Positions 32,596 through 42,810 are shown, counted from the first letter of the stretch. The stretch: 64,000 nt of DNA from Nonomuraea fuscirosea (GCF_003001935.1 NZ_PVNG01000004.1:372001-436000), one strand, 5' to 3'. Translations and numbers: made by a program. The notes: generated from the sequence alone by a model not told the origin.

Positions 32596-34246
32596 CGCGG
32601 ACATCGTCGTCGTCGGGGCGGGCCTGGCCGGCCTGGTGGCCGCCGCCGAGGCGGCCGACGCCGGCCGGTCGGTCGTGCTGGTCGAGCAGGAGGGCGAGCG
32701 GTCGCTGGGCGGCCAGGCGTTCTGGAGCCTGGGCGGGCTGTTCCTGGTCGACAGCCCCGAGCAGCGCCGGATGGGCATCAGGGACTCGCGCGAGCTGGCC
32801 TGGCAGGACTGGCTCGGCAGCGCCCAGTTCGACCGCGAGGAGGACCGCTGGCCCCGGGCGTGGGCGGAGGCGTACCTCGACTTCGCGGCGGGGGAGAAGC
32901 GGGCCTGGCTGCGCGCGATGGGGCACCGGATCTTCCCGCTGGTGGGCTGGGCCGAGCGCGGCGACGGCCGCGCCGAGGGTCACGGCAACTCGGTCCCGCG
33001 TTTCCACATCACCTGGGGGACGGGTCCCGGCGTGGTCGCGCCGTTCGAGCGCCGCGTACGCGCCCACGCCGAGGCGGGACGGATCCGCTTCGCCTTCCGC
33101 CACCGCGTGGACGACCTCATCGTCGAGGACGGCGCGGCCACCGGCGTCCGCGGGCAGGTGCTGGAGCCGGACGACGCGGAGCGGGGCCGCCCGACCTCGC
33201 GCGTCGCGGCCGGCGACTTCGAACTGCGCGCCCAGGCCGTCATCGTCACCAGCGGCGGCATCGGCGGGAACCACGACCTGGTCCGCAAGGCCTGGCCGGC
33301 CCGGCTGGGGGAGCCGCCCAGGACGATGGTCGCCGGGGTGCCGGCGTACGTGGACGGCCGGATGCTCGGCATCGCCGAGGCGGCCGGCGCGCGAGTGATC
33401 AACCCGGACCGGATGTGGCACTACGTCGAGGGCCTGCGCAACTGGGACCCGATCTGGGACAACCACGGCATCCGCATCCTGCCCGGCCCCTCGTCGCTCT
33501 GGCTCGACGCCACCGGCGCACGCCTGCCCGCACCCTGCTTCCCCGGCTTCGACACGCTGAGCACCCTGCGGCACCTGCGGGGGACGGGCTACGACTACTC
33601 GTGGTTCGTGCTCACCCAGAAGATCATCGAGAAGGAGTTCGCGCTCTCGGGGTCGGAGCAGAATCCCGACCTCACCGGCAAGGACGTCAAGCTCGTCCTG
33701 TCGCGGGTCAAGAGCGGGGCGCCGGGCCCGGTGGAGGCGTTCAAGCGGCACGGCGCCGACTTCGTCGTCGCCGACAGCCTGACCGAGCTGGTCGCGGGCA
33801 TGAACAAGCTGGCCGACCCGGACGCCCCCGAGCTGGCGGAGCCGGCGCTGCGCGCGCTCATCGAGGCGCGCGACCGCGAGATAAGCAACGCGTTCACCAA
33901 GGACGCGCAGCTGACCGCGATCAGGGGCGCGCGCAACTACCGCGGCGACCGGCTGAGCCGGGTGGCGGCCCCGCACAAGCTGCTCGACCCGAAGGCCGGG
34001 CCGCTGATCGCCGTGCGGCTGCACATCCTGTCGCGCAAGACGCTCGGCGGGCTCGAATCCGACCTCGACGGCCGCTGCCTGCGCGCCGACGGCAGCCCGC
34101 TGCCGGGCCTGTACGCCGCGGGCGAGGTCAACGGGTTCGGCGGCGGCGGGATGATGGGCTACAACGCCCTGGAGGGCACGTTCCTCGGCGGCTGCCTCTT
34201 CTCCGGCCGCGTGGCCGGCCGTGCCGCCGCCCAGGCGGTCGCCTGA
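32588..34246 (+). CDS. FAD-binding dehydrogenase (KstD/fumarate-reductase-like)
   Basis: 552 residues. The FAD motif is VVVGAGLAGLVAAAEAADAG with the ribose-binding Glu in LVEQEG. The C-terminal FAD contact is GEVNGFGGGGMMGYNALEG. Proteins of this flavoprotein group introduce C=C bonds alpha-beta to a carbonyl or carboxyl, as in 3-ketosteroid dehydrogenase. The Trp-rich middle (HYVEGLRNWDPIWDN) is characteristic of the actinobacterial subgroup. The GTG start overlaps the DUF4387 stop. The last codons and the stop are tandemly repeated downstream. Confidence 0.88.
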   Translation: MADADIVVVGAGLAGLVAAAEAADAGRSVVLVEQEGERSLGGQAFWSLGGLFLVDSPEQRRMGIRDSRELAWQDWLGSAQFDREEDRWPRAWAEAYLDFAAGEKRAWLRAMGHRIFPLVGWAERGDGRAEGHGNSVPRFHITWGTGPGVVAPFERRVRAHAEAGRIRFAFRHRVDDLIVEDGAATGVRGQVLEPDDAERGRPTSRVAAGDFELRAQAVIVTSGGIGGNHDLVRKAWPARLGEPPRTMVAGVPAYVDGRMLGIAEAAGARVINPDRMWHYVEGLRNWDPIWDNHGIRILPGPSSLWLDATGARLPAPCFPGFDTLSTLRHLRGTGYDYSWFVLTQKIIEKEFALSGSEQNPDLTGKDVKLVLSRVKSGAPGPVEAFKRHGADFVVADSLTELVAGMNKLADPDAPELAEPALRALIEARDREISNAFTKDAQLTAIRGARNYRGDRLSRVAAPHKLLDPKAGPLIAVRLHILSRKTLGGLESDLDGRCLRADGSPLPGLYAAGEVNGFGGGGMMGYNALEGTFLGGCLFSGRVAGRAAAQAVA

Positions 34247-34320
34247 CCCGTCACCCGGCCCAGGCGGTCCGCCTGATTCGTCACCTGGCCCAAGCGGTCG
34301 GCTGACCCGTCACGCACTCG
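34232..34320 (+). repeat. 29/30-bp tandem repeat spanning the dehydrogenase stop codon
   Basis: Three copies starting at 34232, 34261 and 34291. The first contains the last five codons and TGA at 34246; each copy keeps CA[GA]GCGGTC and CGTCAC. A separate CACTCGTTGCCG duplication follows at about 34315-34338. Apart from the promoter at 34.4 kb nothing else is seen in the gap to 34549. Confidence 0.8.
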
Positions 34321-34400
34321 TTGCCGCACTCGTTGCCGCGCACGTCACGGGCGCGGCGACGAGCGACCCGTCATGCCCGGATTCCACCCCCGAAGATCCC

Positions 34401-34443
34401 ATGGCAAAAGCCGTCTGCAACTATTGACAGTTTTGCCATAGCA
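34401..34443 (+). promoter_or_regulatory. Promoter with GntR operator before the ABC importer
   Basis: TTGACA (34424-34429) is followed after four bases by TGCCATAGCA (34434-34443), the same arrangement as at 30759-30778. A perfect inverted repeat, ATGGCAAAA (34401-34409) and TTTTGCCAT (34431-34439), adds an upstream half-site that a dimer or loop could use. A weak CAAGAT (34448-34453) is the best -10 candidate. Confidence 0.65.
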
Positions 34444-34549
34444 TTCACAAGATGGCGGGTGTCACAGTGAGCCGACCGTGATCCAGCCGCCGCACGGTCC
34501 GCCGCGTCCGGTCCCGGCGCCGTCGCCGTCGAAGAACCCGAGGAACATC

Positions 34550-35659
34550 ATGAGAAGGACCGCATTCCTGCCCCTCGCGCTCGCCGCCGCCCTCACCTCG
34601 GCCTGCGGCAGCCCGGCCGGTGACGCCCCCGCCGCCGAGCCCACCGCCACGGCGGACGTCGGGAAGGCCTCCGCGGTCACCCCCGTCGACGACGCCACGC
34701 TCAAGGCGGCGCAGGCCGAGGGCGAGGTCCTGCTCTACACCAACAGCGAGGAGCAGCAGATGGCGCCGCTGGTCAAGGCCTTCGAGCAGGCGTTCCCCGG
34801 CATCAAGCTGCGCAGCCTCACCCTTGGCAACCAGGAGATGTTCCAGCGCTACGAGACCGAGGCCGCCTCCGGGGCGGCCTCGGCCGACGTGGTCATGAGC
34901 AGCGACGCGGTCGGCTGGCTGTCGTTCATCGCGAACGGCGACGTCGAGGACTACAAGGACCCGAACACGCCGAACCTGCCCGAGCACGCCGTGCTCGGCC
35001 CCGGCGTCTACTCCATGTCCGTGGACCCGGTCGTCGCGGTGTTCAACAAGGCGCTGATCCCCGAGGCCGCGCAGCCCGACACGATGGTGAAGCTGGCCGC
35101 GATGGCGCCGAAGCTGGACAAGAAGATCGCCACCACCGACATCAGCAACGTCATCCAGTACGGAGCCACCAGCGCCTACCTCGGCAAGTACGGCGAGCAA
35201 GGCTGGGCCACGCTGGAGAAGATCGGCCCCCACGCCGCGGTGGAGTCGAGCAACGGCCCCCTGGTGACCAAGCTCGCCCAGGGCCAGTACGCCGCCGAGT
35301 TCTTCGTCTCCGGCACCGTCCGCGCGTTCATCACCGACGACGTCGCCAAGGTGGTCAACTACAGCTACCTCAAGGACGGCACGCCGCTGCTGCCGCGCGG
35401 CGTCGGGGTGACCGCCAAGGCGAAACACCCCAACGCGGCCAAGGTCTTCGTCAACTGGCTGCTGTCGGTCGCCGGGCAGGAGGCCGCCTGCCAGGGCGGG
35501 TTCACGCCCTACCGTGACGGCGTGACCTGCGACTTCGGCCTGCCGCAGGTCAAGGCCATCGTCGGGGAGGACAACCTGATCATCGGCACGTACGGCAAGG
35601 AACTCGCCGACCAGCGCGACCAGATCATCGCCCGCTTCAACAAGGCCTTCGGCCGGTGA
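34550..35659 (+). CDS. ABC transporter substrate-binding lipoprotein (FbpA/PotD-like)
   Basis: 369 residues. The signal peptide ends in lipobox LTSACG, with an Ala/Thr-rich linker. The mature part begins with EGEVLLYTNSEEQQMAPLV, typical of the iron/polyamine/phosphonate-type (cluster D) binding proteins. The ATG at 34550 has AGGAA just upstream and starts at the basic signal peptide head. It overlaps the permease gene by four bases. The ligand is probably the acid degraded by the AtuA operon rather than iron (inference from shared promoter). Confidence 0.88.
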   Translation: MRRTAFLPLALAAALTSACGSPAGDAPAAEPTATADVGKASAVTPVDDATLKAAQAEGEVLLYTNSEEQQMAPLVKAFEQAFPGIKLRSLTLGNQEMFQRYETEAASGAASADVVMSSDAVGWLSFIANGDVEDYKDPNTPNLPEHAVLGPGVYSMSVDPVVAVFNKALIPEAAQPDTMVKLAAMAPKLDKKIATTDISNVIQYGATSAYLGKYGEQGWATLEKIGPHAAVESSNGPLVTKLAQGQYAAEFFVSGTVRAFITDDVAKVVNYSYLKDGTPLLPRGVGVTAKAKHPNAAKVFVNWLLSVAGQEAACQGGFTPYRDGVTCDFGLPQVKAIVGEDNLIIGTYGKELADQRDQIIARFNKAFGR

Positions 35660-37396
35660 CCGTCACGGCCGGCCCCAGGCCGGAGACGGCGGCCCCCGCG
35701 CAGGACCGGGGCCCGCGGCGCCCGTCCGTGCCGACGACCGCCAGCCACTACCTGATCTGGGCCCTGACCCTGCTCGTCGTCGTCGGCCCCGTGGTGCCGA
35801 TCGTGCTGGCCTCGCTGTGGTCGACGCCGCTCTACCGCTCCGGCGGCGGGCTCACGCTCGGGAACTTCCGCGACCTGCTGACCGACCCGGCCTGGTGGAC
35901 CGCGGTCGGTAACAGCGCCGCCTTCGCCGCCCTCACCACGGTCACGTCCGTGCTGCTGGGGGTGGGTGCGGCGGTGCTGCTGTCCAGGACCGACGTGCCG
36001 CTGCGCCGCCTCTTCGCCGCCCTCCTCATCCTGCCGATCATGCTCCCCGGCCTCGTGCTCATCGTCGGCTGGATGGCGATGTGGGCGCCGTCGGGGTACG
36101 TCAGCTCCTGGCTGGAGATCAACACCTTTCTCCGGTTCCCGGTCGACCTCTACACCCTGCCGGGCATGGTGCTGGTGGCGACCTCCGTGGCCGCGCCGAC
36201 CGTGTTCCTCTTCTGCCGCACCACCGTGCTCGCCATCGATCCCGCCCTGGAGGACGCGGCACGCAGCGCCGGCGCGAGCCCCCTGCGGGCGCTGCTGACG
36301 GTGACCGTGCCGCTGCTGCGTCCCGCCGTGCTCAACTCGGCGCTGCTCGTCTTCGCGATCTCCTTCGAGGCGCTCGGCCTGCCGCTGATCCTGGGCTTCT
36401 CCAACAACATCAGGTTCGTCTCCACGTACCTGTACGACCACTGGATCAACGCCGCTCCGCCGAACCAGGGCCTGGTGTCGGCCGGCGCGGTCTTCCTCCT
36501 CCTCTGCGTCTCCGGGCTCCTCGTCCTGCGCAACCGGCTCGTCGGGGACGCCGCCCGGTACACGACCGTCACCGGCAAGGCCACCGCCACCCGGGTGGTG
36601 GGCCTCGGACCGGCCCGGTGGCTGCCGGCCGCCCTGCTCGCCGTCGTGCTGGGAGTGTTCGTCGTCGTGCCGCTGGCCGGGGTGGTAATGTCGGCCTTCA
36701 CCACCATCCTCACCCCGTACGTCACCCCGTGGTCCGTGCTGACCACCGAGAACTTCCAGGCCATCGCCGAGCATCCCATCTGGTCGGAGTCGATCGTGAA
36801 CAGCCTGCTCATCGCCGGCGCGGGCGGGCTGCTGACCACGGTGGCCATCGCGGTCGTCTCGGTGGTGGCCCACCGCTCCTCCTTCCGCTTCCGCGGCTCG
36901 CTGCAGCAGGCGGTGGTGTGGCCCAGGATGATGCCGGGGCTCGTCACGGGCATGGCGTTCTTCTGGTCGTTCGCCATCCTCGACCCGGGCGGCGCCGTCC
37001 GCGGCAGCCTGTGGGGGATCGGGCTCGCTTTCGCCGTGCGCAGCCTCGCCCTCGGCTACGGCGTGTTCTACCCGGCGCTGGCCGCGATCGGCGAGGACCT
37101 CGTCCGCGCCGCCCGCACGTCGGGGGCCACCTGGTGGCAGGCCGCGGTGAGCGTCGTGCTGCGCCTGTGCGCCCCGGCCATGGCCGCCTGCTTCGTGCTG
37201 CTGTTCGTCTCGATCCTGAACGACGCCGACCCCGCCGTCTTCCTGGTCACCGACCGGACGCCGGTCATGGGCCTGACCATGCTGCAACTCGCGGCGACGA
37301 GCACCGGCGGCGCGGTCGCCGCCTTCGGGGTGATCCAGATGGTCATCACCCTCGCGGTGCTCGGCGCCGGACGACTCTTCCTGGGGGTACGGGCCC

Positions 37397-37404
<8 letters not shown>
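35656..37404 (+). CDS. ABC transporter permease with two fused membrane domains (FbpB-like)
   Basis: 582 residues and about 12 membrane helices. Two EAA-type loops are visible, EDAARSAGASPLRALLTVTV and EDLVRAARTSGATWW, showing that both halves of the channel are in one chain, as in FbpB. The GTG start overlaps the TGA of the binding protein gene, and its 3' end overlaps the ATPase gene by eight bases. Confidence 0.9.
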
Positions 37405-38470
<1,066 letters not shown>

Positions 38471-38476
<6 letters not shown>

Positions 38477-38530
38477 CCCGGCCGCCCCCCGCCTGACCGG
38501 GCCGCCCGCCTCGCCTGACCCGGTCGCGGC
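38471..38530 (+). repeat. 20/22-bp tandem repeat spanning the ATPase stop codon
   Basis: Copies start at 38471, 38491 and 38513, each beginning GCCTGACC. The first includes the last codon and TGA of the ATPase gene. Confidence 0.75.
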
Positions 38531-38569
38531 GCCGGATCGGGCGTGTGCCGACCGGCCGCCGGGGGAGTG

Positions 38570-38606
38570 GAAAAGATCCACCCGTGTGTCGACATAGGAT
38601 CTTTTC
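38570..38606. promoter_or_regulatory. Inverted repeat GAAAAGATCC-N17-GGATCTTTTC before the PL8 lyase
   Basis: Perfect 10-base arms ending 33 bases upstream of the lyase ATG, covering the expected promoter. A TAGGAT hexamer (-10-like) overlaps the right arm. It is AT-rich relative to its surroundings. Probable operator of an unidentified regulator. Confidence 0.6.
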
Positions 38607-38639
38607 AACTCGTCTGCCCCCGACTGCCGGAAGGCCTTC

Positions 38640-40970
38640 ATGACCCACCCCCTCAGTCGTCGGTCCGCCCTGCTCGGCGCCACGGCCGCGACCGGTCTCG
38701 CCCTCTGGGACCAGCCGGTGGGGGCCGCGGGGACCGGGACCGGGACCGGGACCGGTACCGGGGCAGGGGCCGACGCGGCGGCGTTCGACGCCGCTCGTGA
38801 GCGGTGGGTGAGCCTGCTGGCCGGGGCGACGTACGACCCCGCCTACGCCGACAAGACGCGGGCGGTCGAGGGCTCGGCCAAGGCCGTCCTGCGCAAGATG
38901 AAGCCCGACCCGGGCCGCCCCAGCCTCTGGCCGGACCTGCCCCTGAGCGACCCCCGTACAGGCGACTTCAACCGTTCCTACAACCGCATGCGCACCCTGG
39001 CGCTCGGCTGGGCCACGCCCGGCACCGCCATGCACGGCGACAGGCAGGTCGCCGAGACCGCCGCCAGGGCGCTCGACTTCCTGTACGAGCACGCCTACAA
39101 CGAGCGACTCGACCGGCGGGGCAGCAACTGGTTCTGGTGGGAGATCGGCGTCCCCCGCGCGCTCACCGACACCTGCGCCCTGCTCTACGACGGACTGCCC
39201 CGCGACCGCATCACCCGCTGGCTGCGCCCGCTGCGCCGCTGGTGCCCCGACCCCGAGCGGCGGGTCAGCCACCCCGGCGTGGTCGAGACCGGCGCCAACC
39301 GGGCCGGCAAGGCCATGGCGGTGGCCATGCGCGGGCTGCTCACCCATGACGAACGCCTGGTCAGGCGGGCCAGGGCCGCGGTCTCCGCGCTGCTGCGGCC
39401 GACCAGGGGGCCGGGCGACGGCCTCTACCGCGACGGGTCGTTCATCCAGCACGACGTGTACCCGTACACCGGCAGCTACGGCGTGGACTACCTGGAGAGC
39501 ATGGCCAAGCTGATCGCGATGCTGGCACGCTCACCCTGGGAGCTCACCGGCGTCGGCGGCGTCTACGACATCGTGGACCGCTCCTTCACGCCGTTCGTCT
39601 TCGATGGGCTGATGATGGACTGCGTCCGCGGCCGGCAGATCTCGGTGCAGGGCCACCGCGACTACCACTCGGGCCAGAAGACGATCGAGGCCGTCCTCAC
39701 CCTGCTGGAGTCGGCGCCCGAGCGGTACGCCGAGCGCTGGCGGCCGCTGGTGAAGGGCTGGCTCACCCGCAACACGGCCGTCCCCTACGTCACGCTGGCG
39801 CCGCCGGCCAGCATCGCCAAGGCCGCGGCGCTGCTGGACGACCCGTCGGTGCCGGTCGGAGCGCGGACGACGGGCACGTACGTGTTCGCCGACATGGACC
39901 GGGTCGTGCACCGCCGCCCCACCTGGGCGTACGCGATCGCGATGAGCTCGCAGCGGATCGGCGCGGCCGAGGCGATGAACCGGGAGAACCTGCACGGCTG
40001 GTACACCGGCGACGGCATGACCTACCTCTACACCGGCGACCTCACCCACTGGAACGACGACCTGTGGCCCACGATCGACCCGTACCGGCTGCCCGGCACG
40101 ACCGTCGACCGCCGAAGGCGCGCCGATCTCACCCACGGCCACCGCCGCCTGCCGCCCACCCCGTGGGCGGGCGGCGTGGCCCTCGACGGCGAGTACGGCG
40201 TGGCCGCCATGAGGCTGATCGCCGGCGGCTCCTCGCTGCGGGCCAGAAAAGCCTGGTTCCTGCTCGACGACGCGGTGATCGCGCTCGGCGCCGGCATCAC
40301 CGCCTCCGACGGCCGCCGCGTCGAGACCATCGTGGAGAACCGCAACACCCACGACTGCCACCCTCCGCTGGACAAGGGCGACGACTGGGTGCACCTGCCG
40401 GGCGTGGCCGGATACGTGCTGCTCGACGGCCCCGGCCCGAAGGTGATCCGCGAGAAGCGCACGGGACGCTGGCGGGACATCGACAAGGGCGCCACCACCG
40501 GCGGCGACGGGACCCCCGTCACCCGCCACTACACCACGATCCTCCTCGACCACGGCGTCGACCCGCGCAAGGCGCGCTACGCCTACGCCGTCCTGCCCGG
40601 CGCCACCGCCGCGCAGACCGCCGGCTACCGCCTGCGGGTCAGGATCCTCGCCAACTCCGGCACGGCGCAGGCCATCTCCCGCGGCGACGTGCTCGCCGCC
40701 GTCTTCTGGCGCGCCGGGACCGTCGAGACCATGGACGGGCCGCTGCGCGCCGACGGTCCGTGCACGCTGCTGATCCGCCGCGACGACAAGCGGGTCCGGC
40801 TCGCGGTCGCCGACCCGTCGAGGACCGCCGACGAGGTGAAGATCACGCTGCCCTGGCCGGTGCGCTCGATCGAGCGGGGCGACCGCAGCGTGCGCAGGTC
40901 CAAGCGGGCGATCAAGGTGGAGGTCGGCGGCAGCCGCGGGCACGCCCACACCGCGGTCGTACGCGTCTGA
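38640..40970 (+). CDS. Secreted polysaccharide lyase family 8 (hyaluronate/chondroitin/xanthan lyase-like)
   Basis: 776 residues. A Tat-type signal (SRRSALLGATAA) precedes a Gly-Thr repeat and the mature enzyme. The alpha/alpha toroid carries NWFWWEIGVPRAL, the catalytic Asn in ETGANR, and His/Tyr in FIQHDVYPYTGSYG, with Arg in RGRQIS. Beta-sandwich domains make up the C-terminal half. It cleaves uronic-acid-containing glycans by beta-elimination outside the cell. GGAAGG lies five bases before the ATG. An inverted repeat covers the promoter. Confidence 0.88.
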   Translation: MTHPLSRRSALLGATAATGLALWDQPVGAAGTGTGTGTGTGAGADAAAFDAARERWVSLLAGATYDPAYADKTRAVEGSAKAVLRKMKPDPGRPSLWPDLPLSDPRTGDFNRSYNRMRTLALGWATPGTAMHGDRQVAETAARALDFLYEHAYNERLDRRGSNWFWWEIGVPRALTDTCALLYDGLPRDRITRWLRPLRRWCPDPERRVSHPGVVETGANRAGKAMAVAMRGLLTHDERLVRRARAAVSALLRPTRGPGDGLYRDGSFIQHDVYPYTGSYGVDYLESMAKLIAMLARSPWELTGVGGVYDIVDRSFTPFVFDGLMMDCVRGRQISVQGHRDYHSGQKTIEAVLTLLESAPERYAERWRPLVKGWLTRNTAVPYVTLAPPASIAKAAALLDDPSVPVGARTTGTYVFADMDRVVHRRPTWAYAIAMSSQRIGAAEAMNRENLHGWYTGDGMTYLYTGDLTHWNDDLWPTIDPYRLPGTTVDRRRRADLTHGHRRLPPTPWAGGVALDGEYGVAAMRLIAGGSSLRARKAWFLLDDAVIALGAGITASDGRRVETIVENRNTHDCHPPLDKGDDWVHLPGVAGYVLLDGPGPKVIREKRTGRWRDIDKGATTGGDGTPVTRHYTTILLDHGVDPRKARYAYAVLPGATAAQTAGYRLRVRILANSGTAQAISRGDVLAAVFWRAGTVETMDGPLRADGPCTLLIRRDDKRVRLAVADPSRTADEVKITLPWPVRSIERGDRSVRRSKRAIKVEVGGSRGHAHTAVVRV

Positions 40971-41024
40971 CACGAGCGCTTCCCCTCGGGTCGTGTCCCG
41001 TTGAACGAGGCGGACCCCCTTCTT

Positions 41025-41060
41025 TTGTCCAAGCGACGCCCTGGACAATGCTTGGACAAT
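41025..41060. promoter_or_regulatory. TTGTCCAAGC-N15-GCTTGGACAA inverted repeat
   Basis: Perfect 10-base arms. Two direct GGACAAT copies (41043-41049 and 41054-41060) lie 11 bases apart inside and beyond the right half. It lies about 200 bases before the first small secreted protein gene, in a 297-base gap with no gene. The core TTGGACAA recurs at 42.34 kb. Confidence 0.5.
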
Positions 41061-41267
41061 TCTCCGACGTACATTCGTTGCCGCCGGCCGAATGACCGGG
41101 CATAGTCGGAATCGTCACCGCCGGATCGCGACCCGGGAGCGGTAGCCGATCGGCGGACATCTGGGGGGGAATCACCGGCCGGCGCCTTTCATTCGCTGCG
41201 CCGTACCGCAAAAGCCGGAAATGCCTTCCTTTCCCACGGACATTCTCCCGAACGAAAGGACGCGACC

Positions 41268-41645
41268 ATGACCGACAGAAAACTGACCGCGGCTCTGGTG
41301 ACCTGCGGCGCCGCGGCGCTGCTGGGCGCACCCGCCTCCGCCACGGCCGCGACGGCGGGCACGACCACCACCGCGACGAGCCGCACCCAGGCGGTGGAGC
41401 GCGACAGCGTCCGCTGCATCAAGCCCAGCGGAAAGAAGACGAACTACTCGTGGTCGGACGGGAACTCGTCCACGACGGTCTACTTCAACAATCACTGCTC
41501 CCATCGCGTGTACGCCCAGCTGCATTTCAAGGGCCCGGCCGGAACGCGGAAGGAATGCCTTGCCACGAACGGCGGGACGAAAGGCAAGAAGAAATTCCAC
41601 AAGGGGCTGGCCGAGAATCTCACGAACATCACCAGGGACTGCTGA
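41268..41645 (+). CDS. Small secreted Cys-containing protein of unknown function
   Basis: 125 residues. The signal peptide (about 1-28, APASA-TA cleavage region) leads to a Thr-rich linker and a basic domain with four Cys (VRCIKP, NNHCSHR, KECLAT, final Cys), so two disulfides are likely. I do not recognise a family. AAAGGA lies eight bases before the ATG. The next gene, 48 bases on, also codes for a small secreted Cys protein. Confidence 0.75.
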   Translation: MTDRKLTAALVTCGAAALLGAPASATAATAGTTTTATSRTQAVERDSVRCIKPSGKKTNYSWSDGNSSTTVYFNNHCSHRVYAQLHFKGPAGTRKECLATNGGTKGKKKFHKGLAENLTNITRDC

Positions 41646-41693
41646 CCACGCGGGGGCCAGGACCCCCGCCTTCCGGTAAGGAGCCGGTTCGAC

Positions 41694-42140
41694 ATGAAGA
41701 TGCACGTAGCCGCCATCGCGGTCTCCGCGGCGGCCATCTCCACACTTCTGCTCAGTACGGGGCCGGCCAGCGCGCACCCGTACGACGGGAAGGACCCGTA
41801 CAAGAGCGGGTGCGCGAACAGCAAGGTCTTCACCGGCAAGAAGGCCTCACTCGAGAACGAGATCGGTGACAGCCTGGGCTCGATCCGGCTGTACTACTCG
41901 CGGCGCTGCGGCACCAACTGGGGCGAGGCCCAGGTGCCGAAGAACGCGACCGGCACGATCACGGTCTTCACCAGCTCCAGGAGGGTGTCGTTCACCTACC
42001 GCGCCGGCAACGGCGGGCACCACTGGGGCGACATGGTCTACGCGCCCAGCGGCGTCTGCGCCAAGGCGTCGGGCACCGTGGCCGCCGGGACCGGCCGGGT
42101 CAACCGGGGCAGCGGCACCACCGGCGCGGCCTGCGGCTGA
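41694..42140 (+). CDS. DUF2690 secreted protein
   Basis: 148 residues. A signal peptide (about 1-27, ending PASA) precedes HPYDGKDPYKSGCA, the DUF2690 start motif. Four further conserved features, including SRRCGTNWGEAQV and the terminal Cys, fit the actinobacterial secreted family of unknown role. It follows the previous secreted protein closely on the same strand and may share its transcript. Confidence 0.85.
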   Translation: MKMHVAAIAVSAAAISTLLLSTGPASAHPYDGKDPYKSGCANSKVFTGKKASLENEIGDSLGSIRLYYSRRCGTNWGEAQVPKNATGTITVFTSSRRVSFTYRAGNGGHHWGDMVYAPSGVCAKASGTVAAGTGRVNRGSGTTGAACG

Positions 42141-42331
42141 GCTTCCTCGAACCGGGGCGGCGTGCTACGGCACGCCGCCCTTCGCGTGCGCTCATGTCAC
42201 GTTTGGTAACGCCGGGGAACGCACAGTCTTACCGGCTCCCTCGTGGGAGAGGGACTGCCGAGCGAGATCGTTGAACCGGTTCGCCTGCCATCCATCGGAC
42301 CATGACCGAGGTGGCGGCGAGGAAGCGCTTC

Positions 42332-42357
42332 TGGACATTTGGACAACGCCTTGTCCA
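42332..42357. promoter_or_regulatory. TGGACAA-N4-TTGTCCA inverted repeat
   Basis: Perfect 7-base arms at 42340-42346 and 42351-42357, preceded by an extra TGGACAT at 42332. The half-sites match those of the element at 41025-41060. It lies 36 bases before a small open frame. Confidence 0.45.
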
Positions 42358-42392
42358 CGGCGGCTCGTCGAACCGGTTCGACGGCTCGGGAG

Positions 42393-42638
42393 GTGACATG
42401 GCGACGATCGGCGACGTGGCTGCTCGTGACCGAGCCCGACGGCGCGCGGGCGCTGCGGCGCCTCACCGACTCGCGGATGGTCGACGGCGTGGTGCCGATG
42501 AACGTGGCATGGGACGACGTCAGGCCGCCCGTCCTGCGGGCGGCGCCGCAGCCGGGCGCGCTGGTCGGCCTGCCCGGCGACTGCTCCGGGCTGGACGTGT
42601 TCGACCTCGACTTCGAGGAGGCCGCGCCGGCCGCTTGA
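42393..42638 (+). CDS. Small hypothetical protein
   Basis: About 81 residues from a GTG at 42393. From residue 8 on, the frame shows strong GC bias at third positions and an acidic C-terminus (LDVFDLDFEEAAPAA), which supports real coding. I recognise no domain. The start is uncertain: there is no properly spaced ribosome binding site, and the first codons (ACA, CGA, CGA) are atypical, so it may be a remnant of a longer gene. Confidence 0.45.
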   Translation: MTWRRSATWLLVTEPDGARALRRLTDSRMVDGVVPMNVAWDDVRPPVLRAAPQPGALVGLPGDCSGLDVFDLDFEEAAPAA

Positions 42639-42810
42639 CCGGGTCCGGGGCGTCCGGCGGCGGGTACGTGGGCCACGGTCGCCTGCCCGCCGACGGCGGG
42701 CTGGGGGCGCTTCGGCACCACGACGAGCGGCGATGACCACCGTGCCGGAGCCCCGCGCGGCGCGCGGCACGGTGGTCTCGCCGTGACGTCCGGGGTGGTC
42801 ACCGCCGGCG

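Noticed and set aside
42302..42736. Alternative frame of the small hypothetical at 42.4 kb (ATG at 42398 with GGGAGG upstream)
   Set aside because: It has the better ribosome site, but Arg/Gly/Ala-rich shadow-like composition; third-position GC supports the other frame. Kept only as a caution on the start.
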